Shown here: positions 24,470 through 36,796 of the stretch, in pieces
How positions within the stretch are numbered: the stretch's first letter is position 1
Layout: each line of letters begins with the position of its first letter
Assembly (NCBI GenBank): GCA_963920665.1
Contig: OY987264.1
Location: forward strand, 18,952,906 to 19,016,905
Reading direction: 5' to 3'
Length of the DNA stretch: 64,000 nt
Source of the DNA: Straminergon stramineum
Lineage: Eukaryota > Streptophyta > Bryopsida > Hypnales > Calliergonaceae
Notes under the pieces: model-generated
The model's input: the letters and a program-made list of their open reading frames with translations, nothing else
Told to the model about the DNA's origin: nothing
The model's database searches: none
Made by a program: the position numbers and the translations under genes

Positions 24470-24557
24470 CTCCGTCGCCTGCCTTCGTCCTCGCAGACTC
24501 GGTTACTGAGATGAACGCTTCCTTACATGTATACAAAAGTTAGCAGAAATGGTGGCC
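24470..24557. promoter_or_regulatory. Short divergent spacer, possible bidirectional promoter
   Basis: Only 88 bases separate the RNase H start codon (24467-24469, minus) from a well-placed ATG on the plus strand at 24558-24560. The spacer is less AT-rich than the surrounding DNA. Shared or divergent promoter use is inferred from geometry alone. Confidence 0.3.
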
Positions 24558-24632
24558 ATGGCTCAGATCCTTGTAGCTGAAGCTGCTCTGGAGACACAAC
24601 AAAGACACAGAAGCAGAGACGGAGACGCCAAG
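24558..24632 (+). other. Candidate orphan first exon, divergent to the RNase H gene
   Basis: GGCCATGGCT is a strong plant start context. The frame runs 25 codons (MAQILVAEAALETQQRH...) to AAG|GTACGG, a plausible donor in phase 0. No matching downstream exon is visible, and a TTAA-type element begins at 24761. It may be the 5' stub of a gene broken by insertion, a non-coding transcript, or chance. Confidence 0.25.
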
Positions 24633-24760
24633 GTACGGGCCCGCCAATTGGTCCGGGTATCAATCGATCGTCTGGGTACATCCAGTTCGCAGAGGGTATA
24701 CGATAACGACCCGACCTCCGAAATATTGTCTTGTCTAATATCACATCCTCAGTTCTCTCA

Positions 24761-25413
24761 TTAACCCTTTACCCCTAGATGCTCAGGGCCTTTTTTGAGC
24801 TTCTTGGTGTTTGCTCAAAATTGAAAGAAAAACTCAAGTTTTGATAAGTTTGATCGATTTTATTATAATTGTTCCAAACTAGACGTGTTATGAATCTCAT
24901 AGGAAAAGAAAATAGAAAAAAAATCACTTATGGATTGAAGGATTATAAAGTTTCATCAGGAGGAAGTCAAAATTGTGAAAGTGATTAGGAGTATTTCAAT
25001 CCTCTTTTTATAGGTCAAACCTAAAATTGAATTCATGGAAAAAAAAAATGAGGTTAAAAGACATAACTTGCAAAACCATAATTGATTTATGACTTCTCAA
25101 AATTTACTTGATAAGTTTTTTAAATGAATTTTCAATTTGATTTTTTCCCTAGAGCCTAGTGTATTTGAGGCTCATCTCTTAGAGCCTCTAATTTTTTTTT
25201 AAATCAAGATTTGCAATGGGCATCCTTGCAAAAAAATCCTCAATAGAAAAATTATAAATAATTTTTTTTTTAAATTGGATTTTTGATGCCTAAAATAGAC
25301 TTTAAAGGAGATTCTATTCTTTTTAAACTCAAAATGGTACTTTTTTAAGATTTCATTTAGCTTCGTAGTTTAGCCAACACCAAAATATGGTGCCTTGGGC
25401 ATTTAAGAGTTAA
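24761..25413. mobile_element. TTAA-bounded inverted-repeat element, 653 bp
   Basis: It begins TTAACCCTTTACCCCTAG then ATGCTCAGGGCC. Inverted from the right, it begins TTAACTCTTAAATGCCCA then AGGCACC, so the ends are imperfect inverted repeats. TTAA is present at both borders (24761-24764 and 25410-25413). The interior is AT-rich and non-coding. It is a variant relative of the elements at 26.8-30.3 kb. Confidence 0.55.
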
Positions 25414-26793
25414 ATGACATTCTCTTGCCCATTGGGCAATCTAGAGGGCATCCAAAATCTCCTTGAAGTAGGGCATGGGGCTTGTTTCTTGTCCAAAGTT
25501 TGTATAATTAGGCTATGCAAAAGTGAACAAGGTTATGACTACAACCTAAATTTGGTGTTTGGTAAGCCATATTCACTATAGAAGTGGGTTCAAGAGGTTG
25601 AAGCATTCCTCCAAAAAACAAAAGCCACTTTTAATCAAAGACTCTCTCAAATTCCCACAAGGATTGACTTGTTGTTTAAAATTTATATCCAAGAGAATTG
25701 TTTGGGCTACCCAAAAGATGCCTCTAAGTACTCAACATAAAATATTATTACAATTAATCATAAGAAATATCAATTAATCCTTAAAAAGATCTAAATCCTT
25801 GATTTCTATAGAACATTTCTTCTACTTTTCCATTGATATATGACAAGATTTTTTAAAGTTTCTTCATTGAATATTAAATAGATAGTGTGGACTTTCAAAA
25901 CATTCATCATCTACCAAGTGGATAGTTGAACTTTCCATTGAACTTTTGGAATTTATGTATAAATGAAAGTAGTAAATTATATAAATTGTTGTTTCATGCA
26001 AAAATATAGGTCCTTAATTTTAAAATTTTAAAAATGAATATAGAAAATAAGGTAGAAAATCTTTTAAGAGCATAGATTCCTAATTTCAAAAGTACTTGTA
26101 TTAAGATTACAAATGCAACCATTAGTGCTTTTATATTGTCTTTGAGTAACCAAAAATAAATTTTTGCCATTAATTGATAGTCTATTAACCCACATTGTCA
26201 TGAATTTCATTATGGATGAGGAACATAGTGCTTTCAGTAACATTGAGTTCTGATAACATTTCATTCATCCCAAATAATGCTCGAATACATAGAAAAATAA
26301 TATTTTCCGTGATTCATTTGATGAAATGGAGGTAAAAACTCTTTTAGCACCAAAATATCAACAAATTATGAAGTATCAAAAAACTCTAAAAAACATCTCA
26401 ATAGTAAAGGATTGAAAAAAGACTTGCTCTTGCATGATACATAAAGGTGGTTTAGAAATCCTACTTTCAATTGTAAAATTGGCATTATTGTACTTGTATG
26501 CAACTCCTTATAAAATAACAAAATGTGAAAGTAAATAATTTGTTATGAGTCGGATATATTTTTCTTTTGACACAAGGCTATATGAAATTTACTTCTATAT
26601 TTAGTGAGGTCATATGAAAGCACTTCTTTCTATGCTATAAATATCCAAATTTAAAAAAAAAAATTAAGGTTTAGAATTTTAAAATTTAAAGATATTATAA
26701 GAAGCTCATGAAGTCCGAAATTAAAAATTAACATGTAATCTTGGCATTCTAGTCTCCTACCATTTTTATGCTATCTTTTTACTCCAAATATCA
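25414..26793. other. AT-rich intergenic
   Basis: No coding frame with support, no array and no RNA gene is seen. Confidence 0.4.
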
Positions 26794-27727
26794 TTAATCC
26801 CTAAAGTTTCTTGACTATGTTTTCACCAAAAAATGTTCCAAAACTGCCATTTCTAGCACAAGTACCAAAATTCAGGAAAAAAACATTTTTGAACACATGT
26901 AACCGTAGGATCTTGTAGTAAGTTGTTTTGAAAAGATCTAGAAAAAATTTCAGAAATTTTCACCTTGTGGATTGCAAGATATTTGCATTTGAAGTGACAA
27001 AAATCATTTTTTTGGCCCTGCAAAAAACCGGGCAGCAGCACTTCAGAAGGTCACATTTGTATGAAAAAATGTCCCAAATGGTGGTGCATCTTTGGATTCA
27101 TTCTTCAAGTCAAGTCGGCTATATGCTTGAAAAATTTCGAATCATTTGGAATTGTACAACATATAGGAAAAAAATAGTATGTAGAAAGAAGTAGAGAATG
27201 GTTTGAAATACTAAATTGTCAAGAATTTAATTATGGAATTGAGAAATCCCAATCCCAATGGTTGTAATTTTTTAATAACCAATCTACATCCTACCATTTT
27301 ATTTTTTTCAAAAAATATTAAAAATTGAGTTAATTAAAGGACTTCAAAGTTTATTTTAGAGTAGAGATCCCATAACTGCCCACAAACTAAAATTCTTCAT
27401 AACTTTCATCTCATTGATCAAAATGGATTGATTCAAAACTTTCTACGTACATATAAACCTAGAAAACCAATTTCAAATTTTTATTTTTGAAAAAAGTGAT
27501 TTTTTTAGATCTGCCTAGGCTGCCCAAGTTGAGAAACAAACAACATTTTGCATTGTAACTTTTCACTAGTATACTCAAATGAAATGAAACTTAGCACTCA
27601 TGGAAGATATTCCTTGTCCATGCTATGTAAGAAAATTTCAGCCTAAATAAGTCAAATCTCCGCTCACACGTACCTGCCCAAAAAAGTTATGTTGTCAAAA
27701 ACACAAGGCTGGTCCTTTAGGGGTTAA
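26794..27727. mobile_element. TTAA-bounded inverted-repeat element, 934 bp
   Basis: The left end is TTAATCCCTAAAGTTTC and the right end GGTCCTTTAGGGGTTAA, with TTAA at both borders. The left 250 bases match the inverse of the right part of the element at 29389-30317 (AAACTGCCATTTCTAGC, TAGGATCTT, TTTCAGAAATTTTCACC, GATTGCAAGATAT). It is therefore inserted in the opposite orientation or has symmetrical ends. It is non-coding; the open frame at 26928-27194 is incidental. Confidence 0.65.
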
Positions 27728-28117
27728 CCACAAAATTTAGTGAGTGGTCCTCAATATTACCATGGAAAATTTTTGTTTCTATTTTTCCCCTTTTTTTGGT
27801 GAAAGAGCCTTTAAGGTTGCTTTACACTTGAAACCATGCATAAGAAGATAAAAAATCTGAACACCCTTACTAAGGCAAATATACCCCAAATTTCCATCAA
27901 TTCAATTGCATTCCCCACTATAGAACCCAATGCAACTTCTTACATTCTAATAAAGTAAAAACTTTACATGATTGACATTATGACAACTTTAGTGTAAAAT
28001 TGGGGTTGAAAGGTCATGATTTTAATTATATTTCAAAGATTACCATTATGCAATTAGACACATGGCAAAATGTTCATTCATTATTCTATGATTTGAAGGG
28101 ATGCTTTTGGATCATCA

Positions 28118-28705
28118 TTAACCCCTATAGGACCGGGGCACATTTTGGGCAAAAATTGTCAAAAACTGCCACTTTTTAGTGCAACAAGAAAAAAATGAAA
28201 GAAAGAGTTTTTTTTTCAAAATTCAACCATACAAAGTTGCACTAGACTCCTTTGGGAACATGTGGAAAAAAATATAGAAACTTTGACCGCATAGATTGAA
28301 AGATTATAACTTTTGAAGTTAAGTGAAAGAGTTTTTTTTAACCTTGCCCAATAGAGCTTGCAAACTTTAACTCCTCCTAGAATGAGATTCTTATACTAAA
28401 CATGGTTATTTTTTTGGACATTTGCATCTTGTATCATGTAAGCTACTCACCCACCAAATTTCAAAATCATAGGATGAGTTTTGCACATGCTACTTGAAGC
28501 TACCCGAGCTGCCTGCAAAGTTTAGGGCATCATAATTTTTTATCTGGGCACTCGATTGGAAAAAAAATTAGATTTTCAGGAAGGGGGTACATAGTTACCA
28601 CATTGTATCCAAATTTCATGAACATCCGACCCAAAATGACTTGGTAGGAACCTACCCAAGATTTCTTGTGGACGTTGAATGGACACTTGGTCCTTTAGGG
28701 GTTAA
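28118..28705. mobile_element. TTAA-bounded inverted-repeat element, 588 bp
   Basis: The left end is TTAACCCCTATAGGACC and the right end GGTCCTTTAGGGGTTAA, nearly perfect inverted repeats. Beyond the TTAA on each side the flanks differ (ATCATCA left, TTGCAAC right), so TTAA is the whole duplication. The interior is non-coding and closely related to 39433-40401 (shared TTCAACCATACAAA, AAAGATTATAAC, AATTTCAT.AACATCC and CAAGATTTCTTGTG-like blocks). This is the cleanest copy for defining the ends. Confidence 0.75.
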
Positions 28706-29388
28706 TTGCAACTCCCTACATGACAACTTTGTCTTCTTTTTATTGATAATGAGTTGATCAAAATACTTGTGAAAAAAACTATGATTTGCTCTTCTAATGC
28801 AAAAAAATAATTGTAAATCAAATCAAGCTACATATGTGCAACCCAAGGGACAACAATGGTATCATCCTACCTTAAACAACATGCACAATTTCTATACTTA
28901 GCCATTTAGGCACTCAGAGTGTAACTGTAACCCTTAAAAGATGAATTAGTGACTATAGAAATCATCCCGTTGGAACTATGTACCTCCTCTACTTCTAAAA
29001 GAACCAAAATATTCATTGGAGGTCAAACTATTGTATAAGATCTTTCTTTGCAGTAGAAAACTCCAAGGATGAACAATTGTACTTCTATCCTATACAAGAA
29101 GATTCTTTGTCATTCATTGAACAAAATATGCCCTTGGCGTCATTTAAGGGTTAACCCTCTAAAGATGCTAGCCCCCATGACCAAAGTAGTGTCCAAAATT
29201 CTTTGATTATTGAACCAATAGGTGCATTCTCTTTTTCTACAATCATCCATCAGACCATTCTGGTTCATAGCATCCTTATATGGTTAACCTTGTAAGGACA
29301 CATTGGCTTGAAGTGTCCAATAGATGACTTTCCAATCAGTGTAGCAATGAAAAATGCACCTATAGTAGAACCATCCATTACCAACCAC
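28706..29388. other. Intergenic with further TTAA-end fragments
   Basis: CGTCATTTAAGGGTTAACCCTCTAAAGATG around 29133-29166 looks like the right end of one element directly abutting the left end of another. The first half resembles the right end of the element at 24761-25413. Partners for these ends were not located. No gene is seen. Confidence 0.35.
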
Positions 29389-30317
29389 TTAATCCCTAAA
29401 GGACCATTGTCCCTTCAGGGGACAAATGAGATTTCGGGCAAGTACCTATAGTCTCAATTTTTGTCCTGATTTCTTGAAACTTTTTGTGAAGATAGAAAAA
29501 TTGATTTGCTTCATGGGAATGTAGTTTTTTTTCATTTGGTGCCCGGGAACAAAAGTTATGCCCAAATAAGTTCAAAATAGGGGAGAGGGAGCAACAAAAA
29601 AAAATTTCAAAAATTTGAATTTTTTTATTTTTTATTTATTTTTCCTTATAGATTGTATTTTTATGTACATGGAAAGCTTTGATTCATTCCATTTGGATTT
29701 GTTATGAGAAAGTTATAGACACTCTTGTTTTTCAGGCACTTAGAGCATCTTCCTGAAAAAATAACTTGTAGGATTCATTTTTGAATGCAATTTTTACGAT
29801 TTTTCAAAAAAAGAAGGGTCCATATTGTTTCATTTGCTTTCTAGAACAATCTCACCATTGGGATTAGTGCATTTTAATTCCATATTAGAGATATTAATCA
29901 TTTGGATTTTCCTTCTATCTTGTACCTACTTCTACTTAACAATTTTTTAAAGAATCAAAATTAATTTTTTTGTATTTTTTTTTCATAGACTCTCAACTCA
30001 ATTCTCCAACATAAAGATTTAAAGCTCAAAACTCTGTAGAGCAAAAAATTAAAGTTAAGAAGGTTTAAAGTCAAATAACCTAGTCCCGCAATGTGTGGAA
30101 AAACTTGTTTTCTTCTCTTTAAACATAGATATCTTGCAATCTATGTGGTCAAAATTTCTGAATTTTTTTCCACACATTTTCATAATAGTTAGGTGTAAGA
30201 TCCTATGGTTAGATGTGAAAAAAATAAAAATTTCAATTTTTTTTACTCTTTGCTCTAAAAATGGCAGTTTTGAGTGTTTTTTTTGCAGAAAAAAGGCCTT
30301 GGTCCTTTAGGGGTTAA
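29389..30317. mobile_element. TTAA-bounded inverted-repeat element, 929 bp
   Basis: The left end is TTAATCCCTAAAGGACCA and the right end TGGTCCTTTAGGGGTTAA, with TTAA at 29389-29392 and 30314-30317. The 18-base ends are inverse complements apart from one base. It is non-coding, with long A/T runs. Related copies lie at 14093-15000, 26794-27727 and 9740-9938. Confidence 0.75.
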
Positions 30318-30760
30318 GCATTACGTGCATGATGTGGAGTAGTTGAAGGCAATGTTAAATTTTTGCCCTATAGAGATAGAAATGATGGGCATTGTCAAAT
30401 TTTCATTATTTTTTTTCCTTAAATTCAAATTTTTATGAGTTTTGGAAGCCAAAAGTTGGCCTCCATCCATCCCCAACACATAGATTCTTCCATCACTGCT
30501 CATCTAAAGACTAATTTGGCTCTCAAAACGAAGCACATGTGTCATACCAGTGATGGCTAGAAGATGGTTGGAAACCAAGAAACTAATGGTTAGTTATCAG
30601 TCATCTCTCTGTTGAATTTCCCATTACCTATATATTGTCTAAATATTGTTCTACTATATTGATCCAAACATCATTTTTGAGTGATCATTTTTGAGTGACT
30701 ACCTTGGTCATAGGCCGGCGTCCTTCCAGGTTTGCGTGTACCACCAAAGAATGTGAACTC
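30318..30760. other. Intergenic, with a possible kelch-motif scrap on the minus strand
   Basis: On the minus strand near 30503-30460 a frame reads SSDGRIYVLGMDGG, which resembles one kelch blade (DGxIYVxGGxDG). No further blades or splice-linked exons are visible, so at most this is a fragment. The remainder is non-coding. Confidence 0.25.
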
Positions 30761-32276
30761 CAAAGCTGCACAACCAATTATGATTGATATCCGCCAGATT
30801 TATACGCCCTGATACCCTTCCTGTCCGAGTTCTGCCCTGCAAACGATCGGGACCTTACAATTCGCCCTTCATTTGCGTCTTCTCGCAATCGATCGAAGTT
30901 TTGAAAGCTTGTAAAGATCGAATTCACGATGATTTTTTAAGTTCTTTTTGACTCGCATCACATTGTTGCGGTTTTTAAACAGGCTAGCATTTTTCGGTTT
31001 TCGATTTGAAGAAGTTTTGAGGTTGTAGGGTCGATTGCAGAGTCCGATTGCAAAATTGAGAGTGTTCTACGAATTTTAGGTTTGTCTGCGCAGACTCAAT
31101 CAAGGTCTCTCACACTTGCGGTAGATTAGCTGGAGGAAGCACACGTCACGCTGGAGAGGCAGGGTGCAGTGAAGACCAGGACTTCGAAGTCTCTACGGTA
31201 GTGGTTCTTTGTTGACACGGGCATTAGTTACGCCATCTGGTTGCGTGGAGAGCTCACTTCTTGCCATTCTCGCCGTCTCGGCATGCGCAGGTACTAAAAA
31301 AAACTGTCTTCTCTGTTTTCGTTTCTTCTGCATTTGCGAAGAGTGGCAAGAACCGTGCCAGATGAACAGCTGGTTAAGCTCTTAGAGAGTGTAAATTAGG
31401 TTTTGGAAGGGTGTGGAGATACGTGAACATGTTAGGAGCTACTGATTGAAATGATAGTGCTGTAGTTTCCACGATTTATTGGTTGGATTGCATTTTGGAA
31501 ATGCAAGGTAGCTGAGGAAGGAATTGAGAGGTTTCTTAGAATGTCGTCTTCGTGTGTTTACCGACACGATGTTGCACATGCAACGGGAGACATGGACGAT
31601 CTAGACAGGTGTTCAATATCATTTAAGTTCTGGTTGAATATTGGCTGCAAATGCCGTGCTAAACGAACTTCGACGATCTACTGCTTATTCGTGCGCTCTT
31701 CGGAGTTTGGACAATGTTATTTTGTGTTGTCCCTATTATTATTTTGAATTGTGCTTTTTCCTCAATTTTTCATATAGTGTTGCTGTGATTGGACGTGGTG
31801 AATTTGTGGTCAAGCATACCCTGAGTGTTGGTTTAGTATTGACTGCCTGGATTTGCATCTCTAATCTGAGGCTGAAACTAGGTAGCGAACTTTTAGAATG
31901 TCGCATGATTTTGTGGCATATGTTGACATCCCTCCAGAATCCCCCTTGCCTGGAACTCTATCAATAAAGGAGAATCTTTGTTACTAGGCTTTTGGAGAGA
32001 ATTGTTCTCAACTTCGTTTACTGTTTGACGTGATCTTGAGACTGGCAGAAGTCTTACTCGGGAACAATTCTGGTTCTATTTGTCCTTATCTGTAGAAAGG
32101 ATCTATTTGTTTGTGGTTGCGGAAGGGCTTATTTTGATCCGACATGGATATTGGCATTAAATATGTGAAGTCAAGAGGAGATTGATCTGCGAATTGTGTT
32201 TGTGAATAGAAATACTCCTGTGAAGGCCCGCGACGCTGAGGACGAGCAGTTGGCTGAGAAATCATGGAGAACGAAA
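30761..32276 (+). promoter_or_regulatory. Upstream region and probable 5' UTR of the O-fucosyltransferase-like gene
   Basis: The composition rises from AT-rich to gene-like at about 30.7 kb and stays so up to the start codon. GCATGCGCAG|GTACTA at 31282-31297 could be a 5'-UTR donor, but a unique acceptor cannot be chosen. An upstream ATG at 32264 (ATCATGGAG) is out of frame with the main start at 32277 and overlaps it. Small open frames here (31541-31747, 31641-31967) have no family match. Confidence 0.4.
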
Positions 32277-35200
32277 ATGAAGGTCCTTTCAAGACGATCG
32301 ATGGCTCCGGGCGTGCTCTTTCTCCTTTGCGTTGTATCTCTGCTCTTTCGCATGAGGCAGGAGAAGCTAAAACTTATCTCCGTGGTATGATACGACCTTG
32401 AGTAAACGATTACTTACTACAATGTTCAGCTTCGCAAAACAACGACTGAACGAATGCGTATCATGCACTTACGATTTGGAACATACTTGTGTTTTGCTTA
32501 TCGTGTATTTAAAACCAGCTTGGCATACTGTGAGTTAACGGAGTCCACCTTAAGAAGTTTGATTCCTGTAAGGTTATGTCAGGGAACCTGAATCTTGCCT
32601 GTTTTTGAGTAATTCTTGCTCCGTGGTTTTTATTGTACTGCTCCTCTTGCATACGAGAAGCATTCAACTGGCAACATTTGCTTTAAACGTTCTATGCGTA
32701 TTACGAACTATGCATGGTGTATTGAACACAACCATCAAATTGGGTTTGTGTTCTCCCCGCAGGATTTTGGCTTTTCATTGGAGGTCGGTCATGAAAGGTT
32801 GTCAGCTTCGCCAGCATATCAAAATGCAACTCAGGTGATTGCTTTTTTGGAGTGGTATCGATTTATGCTGTAGTATTGATAATTTGTCTCTTTCTTGGTC
32901 TTCAAAGAAGGCGTTTTTGTTACTGTACTCGTACATCTTTGCACAGTACATCGGGGCTGTGGTCCTGGACGCTATTCGATTGAGAGTTCATTACGACGTC
33001 GTCATTAAGTCATTGTATTGGACTCTTTCCTTCGGTAGTTTGCGAACTATGGGTTTTAGGACATCCGTTTCAGTACAAAGATCAGCACTGCAATAAAAAC
33101 TTAAAAAGTTGCCTATACGTAACCCAAACTTAATTTGTTGTGACTTGGTTACATGATAATATTCATTGCCGTTTTGTATAATTGTATCGATCTGTTGTCT
33201 AGTTTTTGGAAAATTTTCACCGTCTTTTTGGGAATCCTGTCCATAGGGTACATTTGGCAGACTTCGCAGTAGCGCACCCTCCTTGGGCTGGCGACCATCA
33301 GCGGCTTTGCGAAATCCTCAATGGCCACGTAGGTAGTTGGCTTGGACCCTCTTGTCTCGTTCCTATGTTTTCATCATAATCATCCTTTCCTGTGCCTCGT
33401 GAACCAGTGCTTGTGCTTACTGATAGACAAACATAAAATTTAGTCTAACCTTTTTAACAAGCACTGTGCAGTCTTTTTTTGTTTCTCTTTCTGACGAGTA
33501 TGCCCTTGTTCTCTCGCAGCACCACCAGAAAGAAGCAACGGATACCTAGTGGTGCGATGCAATGGTGGCCTCAACCAGCAGCGGGGTGCAGTAAGTAATC
33601 CAATTGGACGCTTCAAGAGCTTAGCATCATTACCTGCCAAATTCGAACGACTTCTGAGTTCAGACGATTGACCTCCTTATTTCGTCTTGCAGATTTGTAA
33701 TGCCGTGCTAGCAGCCAGAATCATGAACGCCACCCTTGTTTTACCAGAGTTGGATACAAATTCTTTTTGGCATGACAAAAGGTAAATCACCAGGATCGAT
33801 TGTGTCCATGTGAAGGCTCTCTCAGTACGTAATTAACATTGTTGCCGACTTATTTGTCGCTTTAGAGGAAAGAACCACTGTAACGTTATACGACAATACA
33901 AGTTGATAAACCCAGTGTCACAATCTGCTCAGCGTAGGCCTGTGACTCGAATGTGTCTTTTCCCAGTGGCTTTTCAGGAATATACGACGTGAGGCATTTC
34001 ATCTCCACACTTGCCAACGACGTGTTGATTGTGAAGGGTCTACCCCTTGTAGGGATTGGTCACAAGAAGCAAAGAAGAATGAAGCCTTTTCAGGTGTGAA
34101 AATGCAGCGATTAGTAGGAGAATGTATGCTGTAATAAGTCTGACATTGTGACCAGAATGGATACCACCATTTGACTCGTCATTCAGATGCTGATTAATTG
34201 AATATCTCTACTGACAGCTGCGACCTCCTCGGGATGCGCACCCTTCATGGTACGAGACGGTGGCTCTTGCAAAGATGAAAGAGCATGGAGCTATTCAGCT
34301 GAGTCCATTTTCACATCGCCTTGCCGAGGAATTAGATAATCATGAGTATCAGCGTCTTCGGTGCCGGGTTAATTTTCATGCACTGCGCTTTCGGGAGGAT
34401 GTTATGAGTCTTAGCAGCAAGATTGTTGCTCGCCTACGAGCTGAAGGCCAATTCCTTGCTATCCATCTTCGGTTTGAAATGGACATGCTCGCATTTGCAG
34501 GGTAAATTTAGTGCTGGTTTGTAATTTGCGCCATAATCCACTTTTATGAAGTTTCTATCTCCGAATTGTGAATGTGTCGTCTAAAGTTTCTGTCCCTAAT
34601 TGAAAAAGATAAAAAGCGCCCACTTTATCCTCATGTCGTAGGGTATTGCCAGAGTAAAATTTATCATTATTTTAGCACCTAGTTGCAGTCTGTGTCATGG
34701 TTCGATTTTTCATCCTTTAATCTCGTGCTAGCAGTGTCGTGTTTTGGTTTTGTAGTTTCCTATGTTATCTGGGAGTGAATATTGACGGAGTGTATTGGTT
34801 GCGCGAGACAGGTGTGTGGACATTTTTACGCCTGCCGAGCAAACAATACTTCTAAAGTATCGGAAGGAAAATTTTGCAGAGAAAACGTTGCACTACACTG
34901 ATAGACGTTTGATTGGGAAATGCCCTCTTACTCCAGAAGAAGTGGGTATCCTCAGTACTGTTCATATAGTAGCATGTCCTTGTATTATTTGTCGTGAATT
35001 CTCCATGCATTGATGCTTCGCAATTCTGACGAATTTAAGATTTTGTTGAATTGTCAGTCATTAGATTCATATGGATATGATGCAGGTGGGGTTGATATTG
35101 AGGTCTATCGGCTACGACAATTCTACGCGCATTTATCTTGCTGCAGGTAACTTCAGATGCATTTCTGGTATGTGATATTTGTTGTGCAGAGATCGTCTTT

Positions 35201-36047
35201 TGATTTCATCCGAAATTGTCTAATTACGCACGTGAATAGCTTGACGGAGTGAGTGCCAGCAGATAATAGTTCTGGATGTTCGCACTTTGGTGTTTTGACG
35301 GACATATATCCCCTGGATCTCTCTTGACGTTTCCTGAGGGATCGGCTAGTAACAATCTGTTTCAAAACCAAAAGAATTTTGACCTGTCCAAACTACTTGA
35401 TGTAAGAATATTGCTCTGTTTGCTTCTTGAAAATGTTAAGTTTAAGTTGTTATGATACAGTTTGAATAGAGGAGTCTTTCTCATCAACAAAACTGTTCCA
35501 TCTCCTTATCCTTTATTACCTTGAACCGATAAATTCGTTATTTGCTATTCCAGGAGATATATTTGGTGGTGAGCGGTTCATGGAGCCGTTGCGCAAACTC
35601 TTTCCTCGCCTTGAAAATCGTACGACAGTGGCTACTACTGCTGAACTAAACAGTATCAGTATTGAAGGCAAAGGTTTACTTGGCCCTGCAGTGGATTATA
35701 TGGTGTGTCTACTATCTGATATTTTCATGCCCACATATGATGGACCCAGCAACTTCGCCAATAATTTGGTGGGACATAGATTGTACTCCGGGTTTCATAC
35801 TTCTATCCGACCTGACAGGAAGGCATTGGCTCCTATCTTCATGGGAATGGAGGAGGGCTTACTTGGGCAGGAAGAATTTGAAGAAAAGGTGAAGACTATT
35901 ATGCAGAATTCGTGGGTTGCTGGCCCCCACACACGTGTTGAACCAGAGTCGTTTTATACCAATCCATGGCCAGAATGCTTCTGTAAACCTCAGGCTGCTC
36001 AAAAAGAGGATCACTGCCCTGGTGATGTACAGTTTCCGACACGCTGA
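32277..36047 (+). CDS. O-fucosyltransferase-family (PF10250-type) glycosyltransferase, ten exons
   Basis: Exons are 32277-32384, 32763-32834, 33247-33328, 33520-33590, 33693-33781, 33967-34093, 34218-34501, 34812-34941, 35086-35146 and 35554-36047. Phases fit throughout, giving 505 residues, typical for the plant family. Residues 10-24 (APGVLFLLCVVSLLF) after basic residues form a type II signal anchor, implying a Golgi lumenal enzyme. Family motifs in order are PPPPERSNGYLVVRCNGG with LNQQR (88-109), LVLPELDTNSFW, SGFSGIYDVRHF, AIHLRFEMDMLAF (His266, Arg268 in the sugar-nucleotide region), KCPLTPEE, FGGERFMEPLRKLFPRLENR and MPTYDGPSNFANNLVGHR. Plant members include protein O-fucosyltransferases and GT106 pectin rhamnosyltransferases, so donor and acceptor cannot be assigned from sequence. 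Exon 3 uses the acceptor CCATAG|GGTACA, chosen because it is the one that keeps the frame into PPPPERSNGYL. The frame ends FPTR then TGA. Confidence 0.92.
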
Positions 36048-36699
36048 AAGAGATCAAGCTACCCCTGAAGCTTCTACAACAGGCTTGGGCGCTGCGGCAG
36101 CTCAAGCAGGTGCAGGTATTGACCTTCAAAAACCAGCGGCCATCGAAGGTGATGAGAAATTGCTGACTCACGCCGAAGATTTGGAACCGCTAATATTTAT
36201 TTCAGAGGCCGACAAAAGAATGTAATAAGTTTTGTGTCAGACATTTCCTGCAGAAAACCAAGGAAATCGCAGATTTATTAACCAATTGCATGTTCAGGTG
36301 TCTGGCCCATGGACACCCTGCTTCTTCTATGTATTTATTTTGGATAAATGAAATAATTGACTGGAGCAGGAGACTCTGGCTGTGGAAGTGAGGTACCAGG
36401 ATGGTAAGAGGTCCATAAAGCGCCCAGTTAAGAGCTGGAAATTAATTTGGGAATGTTAAACTTCTTGAAATATTTCAGTAATTTTTTCTTGAAAGACAAA
36501 TGGAATTGGCATGTAACCCAAGTCATTGTATATTTTTTGGAGCTATGAGGAATTAGTTATGAATTCTTTAATCTGAAACTAGTGGTCAGTCAAAGCATCC
36601 ACCTTCTGAAATGTACACGTTTTGTACATTGCTGGTGCAATAGAGAGCAAAATGTAAAGTTGTTGTGCCTTAAAGCTATTCCTTGAGCACATATTGTGT
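36048..36699 (+). other. 3' flank of the O-fucosyltransferase-like gene
   Basis: ATAAATGAAATAA near 36343-36356 is a plausible polyadenylation region. A second-frame ORF across 35917-36225 overlaps the last exon and is a shadow. No other gene is seen. Confidence 0.4.
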
Positions 36700-36796
36700 G
36701 AGAACTTTCAAAGAAAAAAAAGAAAAATTCCATTCTTAGGGAGCTATCCAAAATTGCTATGTTGCCAAAAACACAATTTGGGTGTTTAGGGGTTAA
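36700..36796. mobile_element. Right-end fragment of a TTAA-type element
   Basis: CTATGTTGCCAAAAACACAA and TTTAGGGGTTAA at the right match the right end of the 26794-27727 copy (TTATGTTGTCAAAAACACAA). TTAA lies at 36793-36796. The left portion is absent or unrecognisable, so this is a truncated copy just downstream of a gene. Confidence 0.5.

Noticed and set aside
30460..30503. Kelch-like motif SSDGRIYVLGMDGG on the minus strand
   Set aside because: A single blade-like match without further blades, and a stop directly upstream. It is too little to call a gene or pseudogene.
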